Origin: an uncultured Lachnospiraceae bacterium
GTDB taxonomy: Bacteria > Bacillota > Clostridia > Lachnospirales > Lachnospiraceae
NCBI GenBank assembly: GCA_947588845.1
Contig: CANQAR010000003.1
Coordinates: forward strand, 1-64,000
DNA length: 64,000 bases
Direction of reading: 5' to 3'
This document shows, piece after piece, positions 27,973-36,300 of the stretch. The notes under the pieces are model-generated. The model did not search any database. It saw only the letters and a program-made list of their open reading frames with translations, and was not told the origin of the DNA. Made by a program: the position numbers and the translations under genes. Numbering within the stretch: position 1 is the first letter of the stretch; every line of letters starts with the position of its first letter.

Positions 27973-30084
27973 ATGAGCGAGTATTTTAACGTAGCAGATA
28001 TTTTCGGTGAGGACGTCTTCACTGACAAGGTAATGAAAGAGCGTCTTCCGAAGAAAGTGTACAAACAGCTGAGAAAGACGATCGAGGAAGGTACAGAGCT
28101 TGACCTTGCGACGGCAGATGTGATTGCGGCGGCGATGAAAGACTGGGCCATCGAGAAAGGCGCTACCCATTATACCCACTGGTTCCAGCCGCTGACAGGC
28201 GTGACCGCTGAGAAACATGATGCATTTATCACAGCGCCGAATCCGGACGGCACGGTTCTGATGGAGTTTTCGGGCAAAGAGCTGATCAAGGGTGAGCCGG
28301 ATGCGTCATCGTTCCCGTCAGGCGGTCTGCGTGCGACATTTGAGGCGAGAGGATATACGGCATGGGACTGCACCTCTCCGGTATTTGTCCGCAAGGACGC
28401 GGCAGGCGCGATCCTCTGCATCCCGACGGCATTCTGTTCCTATACAGGAGAAGCTCTTGACCAGAAGACGCCGCTTCTTCGTTCCATGGAAGCGATCAAC
28501 ACCCAGGCGCTCAGGCTGCTGAGACTGTTTGGAAATACGACATCCAAAAAGGTCGTTCCGTCTGTAGGTCCGGAGCAGGAGTATTTCCTGGTGGACGAGA
28601 AAAAGTTCCTTCAGAGGAAAGACCTGATCTTCACAGGACGTACGCTGTTCGGCGCAATGCCTCCGAAAGGGCAGGAGCTCGACGATCACTATTTTGGCAC
28701 GATCCGCCAGAGAATCGCGGCGTTCATGAAGGATGTAAATATAGAACTTTGGAAGCTTGGCGTTACGGCAAAGACGCAGCACAATGAGGTTGCTCCCGCG
28801 CAGCATGAGCTTGCCCCGATCTATGCGGAGGCAAACGTGGCGGTCGACCACAACCAGATCGTTATGCAGACCTTAAAGCGTGTGGCATGCCAGCATGGCA
28901 TGAAGTGTCTGCTTCATGAGAAGCCGTTCGCGGGTGTAAATGGTTCCGGTAAACATAATAACTGGTCAATCACGACGGACGATGGAATCAACCTGCTCGA
29001 TCCGGGCAAGACGCCGCACGAGAATGTTCAGTTCCTTCTGGTGCTGACCTGTATCCTGAAAGCAGTTGATACTCACGCAGATCTTCTCCGTGAATCAGCG
29101 GCTGACCCGGGCAACGATCACAGACTTGGCGCGAACGAGGCTCCGCCTGCAATCGTATCCATTTTCCTTGGCGAGCAGCTTCAGGACGTGATGGCGCAGC
29201 TCATCAGTACGGGCGCGGCAACGCATTCAATCGCCGGCGGCGTGCTTGAGACAGGTGTTAAGACGCTTCCGAACCTTGAGAAAGACGCGACAGACCGCAA
29301 CAGAACATCACCGTTTGCATTTACCGGAAATAAATTTGAGTTCCGTATGGTCGGCTCCCGCGATTCCATCGCATCCCCGAACATCGTGCTCAATACGATC
29401 GTTGCGGAAGCGTTCTCCGAGGCATGCGACGTCCTTGAAAATGCGGAAGATTTTGAGATGGCGGTTCATGATCTGATTAAGCAGTATGCGAATGAGCATC
29501 AGCGGATCGTCTTCAACGGCAATGGTTATTCCGAAGAGTGGGTGGAGGAAGCCGCACGCAGAGGCCTTCCGAACATCAAGTCAATGGTCGACGCGATCCC
29601 GGCTCTGATCACGCCGAAAGCAATCAAGCTGTTTGGCAAATTCGGCGTATTCACCGAGTCCGAGCTGAAGTCGCGCGTTGAGATTAAATATGAAGCGTAC
29701 GCGAAGGCGATCAATATCGAGGCGAAGGCCATGATCGATATCGCGAGCAAGCAGATTGTCCCGGCGGTTATCAAGTTCACGAAGAGTCTTGCTGATACGA
29801 TCAACGCTGTGACGGCAGCAGGCGCTGAGGCGACGGTTCAGGCAGACATGCTGAAAGAGACGAGCGCGCTTCTTGGCGAGACGAAAGCGGCCCTCGATAA
29901 ACTGATCGATGTGACGGCGCAGGCAGGCGCGATGGAAGAAGGACGCGGGCAGGCGGTTTATTTCCATGATGTTGTCATGGCGGCGATGAGCGAGCTGAGA
30001 GCTCCGGTCGACAAACTTGAGATGATCGTGGATAAGGATATGTGGCCGATGCCGTCCTACGGCGACCTGATCTTTGAGGTATAA
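27973..30084 (+). CDS. glnN: glutamine synthetase type III
   Basis: GlnN makes glutamine from glutamate, ammonia and ATP. The 703-residue length is typical of the type III class, much longer than GlnA. Type III hallmarks are seen: the N-terminal domain with [31 protein letters not shown] near 200, the metal and ammonia-site stretch [16 protein letters not shown] near 275, [11 protein letters not shown] near 330 and [16 protein letters not shown] near 445. The ATG at 27973 follows AGGAGACAGT; an in-frame ATG 30 bases upstream is less well placed. It appears to be transcribed alone. Confidence 0.96.
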   Translation: MSEYFNVADIFGEDVFTDKVMKERLPKKVYKQLRKTIEEGTELDLATADVIAAAMKDWAIEKGATHYTHWFQPLTGVTAEKHDAFITAPNPDGTVLMEFSGKELIKGEPDASSFPSGGLRATFEARGYTAWDCTSPVFVRKDAAGAILCIPTAFCSYTGEALDQKTPLLRSMEAINTQALRLLRLFGNTTSKKVVPSVGPEQEYFLVDEKKFLQRKDLIFTGRTLFGAMPPKGQELDDHYFGTIRQRIAAFMKDVNIELWKLGVTAKTQHNEVAPAQHELAPIYAEANVAVDHNQIVMQTLKRVACQHGMKCLLHEKPFAGVNGSGKHNNWSITTDDGINLLDPGKTPHENVQFLLVLTCILKAVDTHADLLRESAADPGNDHRLGANEAPPAIVSIFLGEQLQDVMAQLISTGAATHSIAGGVLETGVKTLPNLEKDATDRNRTSPFAFTGNKFEFRMVGSRDSIASPNIVLNTIVAEAFSEACDVLENAEDFEMAVHDLIKQYANEHQRIVFNGNGYSEEWVEEAARRGLPNIKSMVDAIPALITPKAIKLFGKFGVFTESELKSRVEIKYEAYAKAINIEAKAMIDIASKQIVPAVIKFTKSLADTINAVTAAGAEATVQADMLKETSALLGETKAALDKLIDVTAQAGAMEEGRGQAVYFHDVVMAAMSELRAPVDKLEMIVDKDMWPMPSYGDLIFEV

Positions 30085-30130
30085 TAAATTACATAGCTCA
30101 TTCACATTTTTCACATTCTTCTTTTTAAAA

Positions 30131-30310
30131 GTAAGACCTCCGGAGGCGTAATGCTTCCGGAGGTCTTACGGCGTGAATGGGGAAATTTCTGATTTTCTTC
30201 TGTGCCTCCTGCAGGAGATTTTTATCCCGCGAAATGCTGCGTCCCGCGGGATAAAAAACCTCCTTTGTTACTGAAAGGAGGGAGGATGCCAGACCCTTCT
30301 GGGTCTGGCA
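30131..30310. repeat. three consecutive hairpins downstream of glnN
   Basis: Hairpin one pairs GTAAGACCTCCGGA (30131-30144) with 30156-30169. Hairpin two pairs AGGAG plus TTTTTATCCCGCG (30213-30231) with CGCGGGATAAAAA plus CTCCT (30245-30263). Hairpin three is a ten-base perfect stem TGCCAGACCC/GGGTCTGGCA (30287-30310). None is followed by a good plus-strand T-run, so they are not a textbook terminator, though they may stabilise the glnN 3' end. The stretch 30311-30665 is A+T-rich and holds only the promoter noted below. Confidence 0.75.
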
Positions 30311-30486
30311 ATATTATGAAAAAGTCTATTCAAAGCTGTTGCCTGTCTGTCAATTGATCTTAAACTCTTTTGATAATGGTAGTATATTTGAAAAAAGTGA
30401 AGAAAAAATGTTCACGGAATAAAAATTCTCTGAATGATAAATGAATAAATTATGAACGGATTTTTGTGTATTTTTCACAATTAAGA

Positions 30487-30515
30487 TTGATTTTTTTCGG
30501 ATATTATATTAAAAT
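30487..30515 (+). promoter_or_regulatory. candidate sigma-A promoter of the CdaR-like regulator
   Basis: TTGATT (30487-30492) and TAAAAT (30510-30515) have a 17-base spacer and lie 150 bases upstream of the GTG start of the regulator. The region is A+T-rich, so a chance match is possible. Confidence 0.5.
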
Positions 30516-30665
30516 GATATCACGTGAGTTTTTATCCGGCAGATTTCATAATCAGTATTCGGACAGATGAGGGAAAAATCGTTACTGTGCATGAAAACGG
30601 CCTGCCGGATTTTATATAGCTGTGAATCTGGAATTCTGTTTACGGAAAATAGAGGAGGTATTTGC

Positions 30666-31754
30666 GTGATATCAAATCAGGTGCTGCAAACGACTTTGGA
30701 GGGAATAAAGGCAATCAGCAGGACGGATCTTTGCGTGCTTGACACGGAAGGAATCATGCTGGCGACAACTTTTGCTGAGGCGGAGAATTTCAGAGATTCT
30801 GTTCTGGGATTTGTAGAGTCGCCGGCGGACAGTCAGGTGGTATCCGGGTGTCAGTTTATCAAGGTATTTGACGATCATCAGCTGGAGTATGTTCTGCTTG
30901 TGAACGGAAGCAGCGACAATGTGCATATGGTGGGCCAGCTGGCGGCTTTTCAGCTCCAGAATCTTCTGGTAGCATATAAAGAAAGATTTGACAAGGATAA
31001 TTTTATCAAGAATCTTCTGCTGGACAACCTTCTCCTGGTGGATATCTACAACCGGGCAAAAAAACTTCATATTGACGCGGACGCGCGGCGTGTGGTATTT
31101 TTGCTTGAGATTGATCATGACAAGGACAGCAATTCCCTGGAGAATGTCCGGACTCTGTTTTCAGGAAGACCGGGGGATTTCATTACGGCGGTGGATGAAA
31201 AGAGCATTATTGTGGTGAAAGAGCTTTCCGGTCAGGAGGGCTATGCCGAGATGGAACGGACAGCTGTAATGATTCTTGACTCGCTCGGCGACGAAAGAAA
31301 GCAGGAGGCCCGGATCGCCTATGGCACGATCGTCGGGGAGATCAAGGAAGTGTCGAGATCCTACAAGGAAGCCCGCATGGCGCTGAATGTTGGGAAGATT
31401 TTTTTCGCGGAGCGGTCTGTGGTTGCCTACAGTTCTCTTGGCATCGGCCGTCTGATTTACCAGCTTCCGATACCGCTGTGCAAGATGTTCATCCGTGAGA
31501 TCTTTGACGTGAAGTCTCCGGATGATTTTGACGAGGAAACACTTGTCACGATCAATAAATTCTTTGAGAACAGCCTGAATGTCTCAGAGACGTCGCGGCA
31601 GCTTTATATCCACAGGAACACGCTGGTGTACCGTCTGGATAAGCTTCAGAAGTCGACGGGGCTGGATCTTCGTGTATTTGAGGACGCAATCACGTTTAAA
31701 ATTGCGCTTATGGTAGTAAAATATATGAAGTATATGGAGAATCAGGAATACTGA
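30666..31754 (+). CDS. CdaR/PucR-type transcriptional regulator
   Basis: This 362-residue protein has the CdaR layout. An N-terminal sugar-diacid-recognition-like domain (TLEGIKAISRTDLCVLDTEG, then FIKVFDDHQLEYVLLVNG) is followed by a GGDEF-like middle region. The C-terminal helix-turn-helix of the PucR C-terminal type is NVSETSRQLYIHRNTLVYRL near residue 314. CdaR activates diacid use in Escherichia coli. In clostridia such regulators sit near varied genes, so the ligand is uncertain. I chose GTG 30666, six bases after GAGG. The next gene begins 66 bases downstream. Confidence 0.85.
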   Translation: MISNQVLQTTLEGIKAISRTDLCVLDTEGIMLATTFAEAENFRDSVLGFVESPADSQVVSGCQFIKVFDDHQLEYVLLVNGSSDNVHMVGQLAAFQLQNLLVAYKERFDKDNFIKNLLLDNLLLVDIYNRAKKLHIDADARRVVFLLEIDHDKDSNSLENVRTLFSGRPGDFITAVDEKSIIVVKELSGQEGYAEMERTAVMILDSLGDERKQEARIAYGTIVGEIKEVSRSYKEARMALNVGKIFFAERSVVAYSSLGIGRLIYQLPIPLCKMFIREIFDVKSPDDFDEETLVTINKFFENSLNVSETSRQLYIHRNTLVYRLDKLQKSTGLDLRVFEDAITFKIALMVVKYMKYMENQEY

Positions 31755-31820
31755 GAGTGCGGCAGAGGGCGGATCAGGCAGGCTTTCTGCTTCCATGAAA
31801 AATGAAGGAGAGGATTGTCT

Positions 31821-33068
31821 ATGGCAGATTTGCCGAATGACAGCGGGATTGAGCTGTTGGATTCTGAAGGCGGGAGATACCCGCACAGCTTCAGGGACGG
31901 GTTTGTGACAGGCATACTGGCAGCGCTCGTCCTTGTACTTCTTTTGAGCACGGGAAGAATTCTCTGGCGCAGATACGGAACAGATAAAGCAGAGGGAGCC
32001 GAGGTACTGACTTCACAGAATACCATTGACAAACTGCATGAGATTCAGGAACTGATCGACCGGGCATATCTGGGGGACGTGGACGAGGAAGAACTTTCTT
32101 CCTATTTGTTCAGAGGCGTTGCCGCCGGTCTTGAAGATGATTTTGCACGGTATTATACGGAAGAAGAATTGAACATGGAGCAGGAGGCCAACAAAGGAGA
32201 ATATCACGGGATCGGCGTCACGCTGAAGGAGACAGTCAGTCCCTGGCAGATCCAGGTGACTACCGTGACAAAGGGCGGTCCTGCCGATGAGGCGGGGCTG
32301 AAGGAAGGAGATATTCTGCTTCGGTATAACGGTTCCGAGCTTACGGATATGCGCCTTGAAGATGTGGTTTCCCTGATCAAAAACAGCAAGGATACGTTTC
32401 AGCTGACGGTGATGCGCAGTGACAAGGAGCTCACTTTTGATGTGGAATGCGGCCAGGTGGAAACGGTGAGCGTTGAGTATGAATGCAAAGAACCGGGGAT
32501 CGGCTATATTAAAATCAACGAATTTATCACAGCCACGATCCGGCAGTTCTGCAATGCGGTGGATGATCTGACCGGGCAGGGAATAGAGAACCTGATTATT
32601 GATCTGCGTGACAATCCGGGCGGGCTTTTGAATGCAGTCTGCGAGATGCTTGATTATATACTGCCGGAAGGACTGATCGTCTATACGGAGCGGAAGGACG
32701 GGAAGCGCATGGAGTACCGGTCGGATGATGAGAATTCGCTCGACTGCAATCTGGTGGTGCTGGTGAACGGAAACAGCGCCAGTTCTTCTGAAATTTTTGC
32801 CGGAGCGGTTCAGGATTACGGGCTGGGAACAATCGTCGGCACGCCTACTTACGGCAAAGGTGTTGTGCAGAATACGTATTTTCTGTCGGATGGTTCCGGC
32901 TTCAAGATGACCGTGGAGAAATACTATACGCCTGCAGGGCAGGACATCAACGGAAACGGCATTAAGCCGGATGTTCTTGTAGAAGAGCAAATACCGGAAA
33001 ATGGGGAGGAAGCGGAAGATGTGCAGCTGAAAAAGGCGCTGGAGATTCTGGGCGGCGGCAAAAGCTGA
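31821..33068 (+). CDS. S41 family C-terminal processing protease
   Basis: This 415-residue membrane-anchored protease has one transmembrane segment at about 31-50 and is otherwise extracytoplasmic. A PDZ domain lies at about 125-200 (GGPADEAGLKEGDILLRY). The S41 catalytic domain has the Ser in VNGNSASSSEIFAGA near 320 and the Lys in TPTYGKGVVQ near 347, giving the Ser-Lys dyad of CtpA/CtpB enzymes. Such proteases trim or degrade envelope proteins, and CtpB acts in sporulation signalling in Bacillus; the substrate here is unknown. The start ATG 31821 follows AGGAGAGG. Confidence 0.93.
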   Translation: MADLPNDSGIELLDSEGGRYPHSFRDGFVTGILAALVLVLLLSTGRILWRRYGTDKAEGAEVLTSQNTIDKLHEIQELIDRAYLGDVDEEELSSYLFRGVAAGLEDDFARYYTEEELNMEQEANKGEYHGIGVTLKETVSPWQIQVTTVTKGGPADEAGLKEGDILLRYNGSELTDMRLEDVVSLIKNSKDTFQLTVMRSDKELTFDVECGQVETVSVEYECKEPGIGYIKINEFITATIRQFCNAVDDLTGQGIENLIIDLRDNPGGLLNAVCEMLDYILPEGLIVYTERKDGKRMEYRSDDENSLDCNLVVLVNGNSASSSEIFAGAVQDYGLGTIVGTPTYGKGVVQNTYFLSDGSGFKMTVEKYYTPAGQDINGNGIKPDVLVEEQIPENGEEAEDVQLKKALEILGGGKS

Positions 33069-33124
33069 TTCCCACAGGCATGAAAGATTGGGTTGATTTC
33101 GACGGAGGCAGGTGTGACTATAAC

Positions 33125-33913
33125 ATGAATGACCACAGGATTGTGTTCAGAGAACGGCTGACCGGCCTGCAGAAGCTGGCGGACAGCCGGGAGAATATTC
33201 TGACAAAAGCGGAAATCAGAGAGTTTTTCGATGGAACTCCGCTGGATGATACACATTTTGAGATGATCTACGAGTATCTGCGGGGACAGAGGATTCAGGT
33301 TGCGGATACCGACGAGGAAGCGGATGAGGCGCGGACAGGCGGAAATCCGGGAAGCCTTTCGGTTTATCTGTCGGAACTGGAAATGCTGCATGACGGGGAT
33401 GCATTTGGAGAAACTTCCGGGACGCTGTTTCCGCCGGAGGCAACAGCGGAACTGTTTCGAAGAGTGGCTGCAGGCGAGGCCGCCGCGCGCGACCGGATGG
33501 TGGAGCTGTATCTTCCCGCAGTCTGTGAGCTTGCGCAGGGATACGAGGAAAAAGAACTGGGTAAGGAACTTACGGTTGAAGATCTGATTCAGGAAGGGAA
33601 CATCGGGCTGCTGCTTTCTCTTGACTCGATCGATGCTTTTGAAAGTCTGGCGGCCTGTCAGGCCCATGTTCTGAACGGAATCAGCCGGGCAATGGAGGAT
33701 GTGGTAAAAGAGAGCGGGGATATCCGCCACATGGGTGAACAGCTTGCCGGGCGGGTCAATCATCTGAATGAGGCGATTAAAAATCTTGAGGAGGATCTGG
33801 AACACAAGGTCACTATAGAAGAGCTTTCTGCTTATCTTGATATGCCGCTTGAGGAAATTCGGGATATTCTGCGAATGGCAGGGGACGCGATTGAGCTGAA
33901 GGGCGCCGGATGA
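33125..33913 (+). CDS. sigma-70-like protein lacking region 4
   Basis: This protein of about 262 residues reads like the first two thirds of a primary sigma factor. Residues 20-60 resemble region 1.1. SLSVYLSELEML near 80 is region 1.2-like. The stretch from about 115 to 195 resembles regions 2.1-2.2 (LTVEDLIQEGNIGLLLS), then a region 3-like helical part (VTIEELSAYLDMPLEEIRDIL) ends the protein. The aromatic, DNA-melting region 2.3-2.4 residues are weak and region 4 is absent, so it probably cannot read a normal -35 element. It may bind core polymerase or act as a regulator. The start could also be ATG 33080. Confidence 0.7.
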   Translation: MNDHRIVFRERLTGLQKLADSRENILTKAEIREFFDGTPLDDTHFEMIYEYLRGQRIQVADTDEEADEARTGGNPGSLSVYLSELEMLHDGDAFGETSGTLFPPEATAELFRRVAAGEAAARDRMVELYLPAVCELAQGYEEKELGKELTVEDLIQEGNIGLLLSLDSIDAFESLAACQAHVLNGISRAMEDVVKESGDIRHMGEQLAGRVNHLNEAIKNLEEDLEHKVTIEELSAYLDMPLEEIRDILRMAGDAIELKGAG

Positions 33914-33928
33914 GAGCAGAGGATGTAC

Positions 33929-34006
33929 GGCCCGCATATGGAAATCAGCTGCTGACGCAGCATGCGGGCCGCGCGGCGGGCAGGAGGAAAAACCGCCTCC
34001 TACTCG
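33929..34006. repeat. dispersed hairpin repeat, family B, copy 1
   Basis: A nine-base stem GGCCCGCAT/ATGCGGGCC (33929-33937 with 33962-33970) is followed by a second hairpin AGGAGG/CCTCCT (33982-33987 with 33996-34001) and TCGATTTC. Copies with the same order lie at 53741 and, in part, 54231. The last bases overlap the stop codon and final codons of the leftward CBS-domain gene. Confidence 0.85.
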
Positions 34007-35334
34007 ATTTCGTCTTTATTGTGTGAGAAGGCTGCAGACGGAGGATTCTCTTCTGTGTTTTCCGGGTCAGCAATCGGTTTTGGGAGTTTCAGACGGACAA
34101 GAGCGATTCGGTTCTTGTCCATTTTTTTGATCTTCAGAGAAATTCCTCCATCGATTGTGACACTTTCGCCCTCGCGGGGCAGATGATCCAGTTTTTCGAT
34201 CGCCAGACCGCCCAGGGAATCATAATCCTCCGACGAGAGGGACAGGCCGATTGCGTTGTTGATGTCATCCAGTTTGACGGAGCCTTCGATCAGATACTCA
34301 AGATCAGAGACTTTCCGGATCAGATCTTCCTCATCCTCGTCATATTCGTCCCGTATCTCTCCGACAATCTCCTCAAGCAGATCTTCAATTGAAATCATTC
34401 CGACGGATGAGCCATACTCGTCGAGAACAATGGAAACGCTCACTGAATTTTTCTGCATTTCCATCAAGAGCTCGGAGGTCTTTTTGAATTCATAGGTAAA
34501 ATACGGTTCATACATGAGATCTGTCACGCGAAAATCAGAGGAATCATTTGAAAAAAAGAAATCCTTGATGTTCAGAATGCCGACAATGTTGGCGCGGTCA
34601 TCCTGATAGACAGGGAGACGGGTGTATTTTTCAGTACGGAATATCTCATAGATCTCATCGTGCGGAGTCGTTGTGCTGATCGTTACCATATCGGCGCGGG
34701 GTACCATGACGTCCTTTGCCTCAGAATCTCCGAAATCCACCACATTGTAGATCATTTCCCGTTCTGATTTTTCAATCACACCGTCCTTGTGGCTTACGTC
34801 TACAATGGTGCGCAGTTCCATTTCCGTCATTGCGCTTTCTCCATTGGTGTCTATGTGCAGAAGACGCAGGAAGAACCGGCAGATCTGATTGATGACAAAA
34901 ATGACCGGAGTCATGATTCTGACCAGCGCGTAAATGACCGGGGCATAGGCAAGCGCAAGCTTTTCGGAATTGGAGGCCGCGATTGTCTTGGGCGTGATTT
35001 CGCCGAAGACAAGGATCAGAACCGTCAGGATACCGGTCACGATTCCGACGGCGCCGCTGCCGACAAGCCGGATAGCAAGGGCCGTGGCAAGAGCAGCCGC
35101 AAAATTGTTGACAAGGTTGTTGCCGATCAGGATAGCGCTCAGCATACGGGAGGAATTTTCCTTAATGTCAAGAACCATCGCCGCACGTTTGCTGCCTTCT
35201 TCCGAAAGAGCCTGCAGACGGATCCGGTTGACGGTGGTCATTGCGGTCTCGGCAGATGAGAAAAATGCAGAGAGAACGATAAGTATTGTCAGAACTAATA
35301 GTTGTATGGCGTCGTCAGAAGCCAAAAAAATCAT
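34000..35334 (-). CDS. CNNM/CorC-type membrane protein with CBS domains (hemolysin C family)
   Basis: This 444-residue protein has a DUF21/CNNM transmembrane domain (about 1-180, beginning SAFFSSAETAMTTVNRIRLQ), a CBS pair (about 200-325, with MVPRADMV and FTYEFKKTSELLMEMQ) and a C-terminal CorC_HlyC domain (from about 340). Members transport or regulate Mg2+ or other divalent ions. The ATG at 35334 is preceded by AAAGAGGAG at very short spacing; a TTG nine bases downstream is an alternative. The stop codon and the last few codons lie within a dispersed repeat, so the C-terminus was probably set by the repeat's insertion. Confidence 0.9.
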   Translation of the reverse strand: MIFLASDDAIQLLVLTILIVLSAFFSSAETAMTTVNRIRLQALSEEGSKRAAMVLDIKENSSRMLSAILIGNNLVNNFAAALATALAIRLVGSGAVGIVTGILTVLILVFGEITPKTIAASNSEKLALAYAPVIYALVRIMTPVIFVINQICRFFLRLLHIDTNGESAMTEMELRTIVDVSHKDGVIEKSEREMIYNVVDFGDSEAKDVMVPRADMVTISTTTPHDEIYEIFRTEKYTRLPVYQDDRANIVGILNIKDFFFSNDSSDFRVTDLMYEPYFTYEFKKTSELLMEMQKNSVSVSIVLDEYGSSVGMISIEDLLEEIVGEIRDEYDEDEEDLIRKVSDLEYLIEGSVKLDDINNAIGLSLSSEDYDSLGGLAIEKLDHLPREGESVTIDGGISLKIKKMDKNRIALVRLKLPKPIADPENTEENPPSAAFSHNKDEIE

Positions 35335-35519
35335 CTCCTCTTTTTGTTTCGTAAATACTGTCGATAGTTGAATATTAAAAATATACAATAGAATAAGAAG
35401 AAATGCAATCATTTTATGCAGAAGCCGTTTCTGGAAAGCGGCAGGGCGGAGGAATAGCAGAGCTTTTCCGCGCGTATATTGGATTATGGATTTTTATGAA
35501 AATAAGGGGAGGGGACTGG

Positions 35520-35894
35520 ATGGAAAAACGGGCGGAAAGAGGGAATATGGCCGGAGCTGTTTTAAAGGCGCTCCTGACCGCGTATATTGTGACGGCAGTC
35601 ATTTTGCTGGCGCTGGCCTTTGTTCTTCTGAAATTTCAGCCGGATATGCAGAAGCTGGGAATTGTGATTCTGTTCTGCTACGTGATTTCCTGTTTTCTGG
35701 GAGGATGGCTGTGTGGGAGAAAAGCAGGGAAAAGAAAATTTTTGTGGGGACTGTTGACGGGAACCCTGTATTTTGTGCTTTTGTTTTTGCTTTCAAACAG
35801 GAGAGACAGCGTTCTTCCGGCCGATATGACGCAGCTTCTGACCGCGTTTGTGCTGTGTGCCGGAAGCGGCATGGCAGGCGGTATGATATCCTGA
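35520..35894 (+). CDS. TIGR04086 family membrane protein (YrzE-like)
   Basis: This 124-residue protein has four hydrophobic segments, the usual layout of the TIGR04086/YrzE family found in spore-forming Firmicutes. The function is unknown. The ATG at 35520 follows AGGGGAGGGG; the frame is open further upstream, but that part is unlikely to be translated. It is divergent from the CBS-domain gene, sharing about 185 bases of upstream DNA. A small CCGTTTTTAAACGG hairpin follows the stop. Confidence 0.82.
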   Translation: MEKRAERGNMAGAVLKALLTAYIVTAVILLALAFVLLKFQPDMQKLGIVILFCYVISCFLGGWLCGRKAGKRKFLWGLLTGTLYFVLLFLLSNRRDSVLPADMTQLLTAFVLCAGSGMAGGMIS

Positions 35895-35932
35895 GCCGTT
35901 TTTAAACGGGGTTCTATTCTCGCTGGGTCCAA

Positions 35933-35988
35933 GGTGATTTCCGCACAAAATGTGCGGAAATCACCTCGAGTTCGGTGTGAACAGTAAC
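35933..35988. repeat. dispersed hairpin repeat, family A, copy 1
   Basis: A perfect 14-base stem GGTGATTTCCGCAC/GTGCGGAAATCACC (35933-35946 and 35952-35965) is followed by the tail TCGAGTTCGGTGTGAAC. A second copy at 62880 keeps the loop, the right arm and the tail. Confidence 0.85.
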
Positions 35989-36300
35989 AAAATGGCCTTT
36001 TAGAGTGGTTGTTGATAAAAATTTTGCTTCCAATTTGCGGAATTGTATGCTATAGTATTTTTAAATGGTCTGGTTCAATTAATAAAACCATTATATTTGT
36101 TATTTTCATTGCCGGCATACGGCGAAATAATACTGCGGTTCTCATGCAGAAGGGCAGTAAAAGTGTTCATGTCAGTTCAGACAAACATCCCGTTAAGGAA
36201 CAAGGAATCTGTAACAAGAGAAAGAATACGCAAAACACAAAAAGGAAATACAAAAAAGAATTAGGAAAATCAGATGAAAAATTAAAATGATGAGGTGTTT
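35989..36300 (+). other. A+T-rich leader of rho
   Basis: This 312-base stretch precedes rho. A 93-codon frame at 36009-36290 has no ribosome-binding site and an A+T-rich, Lys-rich composition that suggests it is not a gene. A TATAGT element near 36050 may be the -10 of the rho promoter, giving a leader of about 240 bases. Long leaders are common where Rho controls its own synthesis. Confidence 0.35.

Noticed and set aside
32013-33937. Two long minus-strand frames opposite the S41 protease and sigma-like genes
   Set aside because: The plus-strand genes have clear domains and ribosome-binding sites; the minus frames do not.
36009-36290. 93-codon gene before rho
   Set aside because: No ribosome-binding site, a biased Lys/Asn composition expected from A+T-rich DNA, and no recognised domain.
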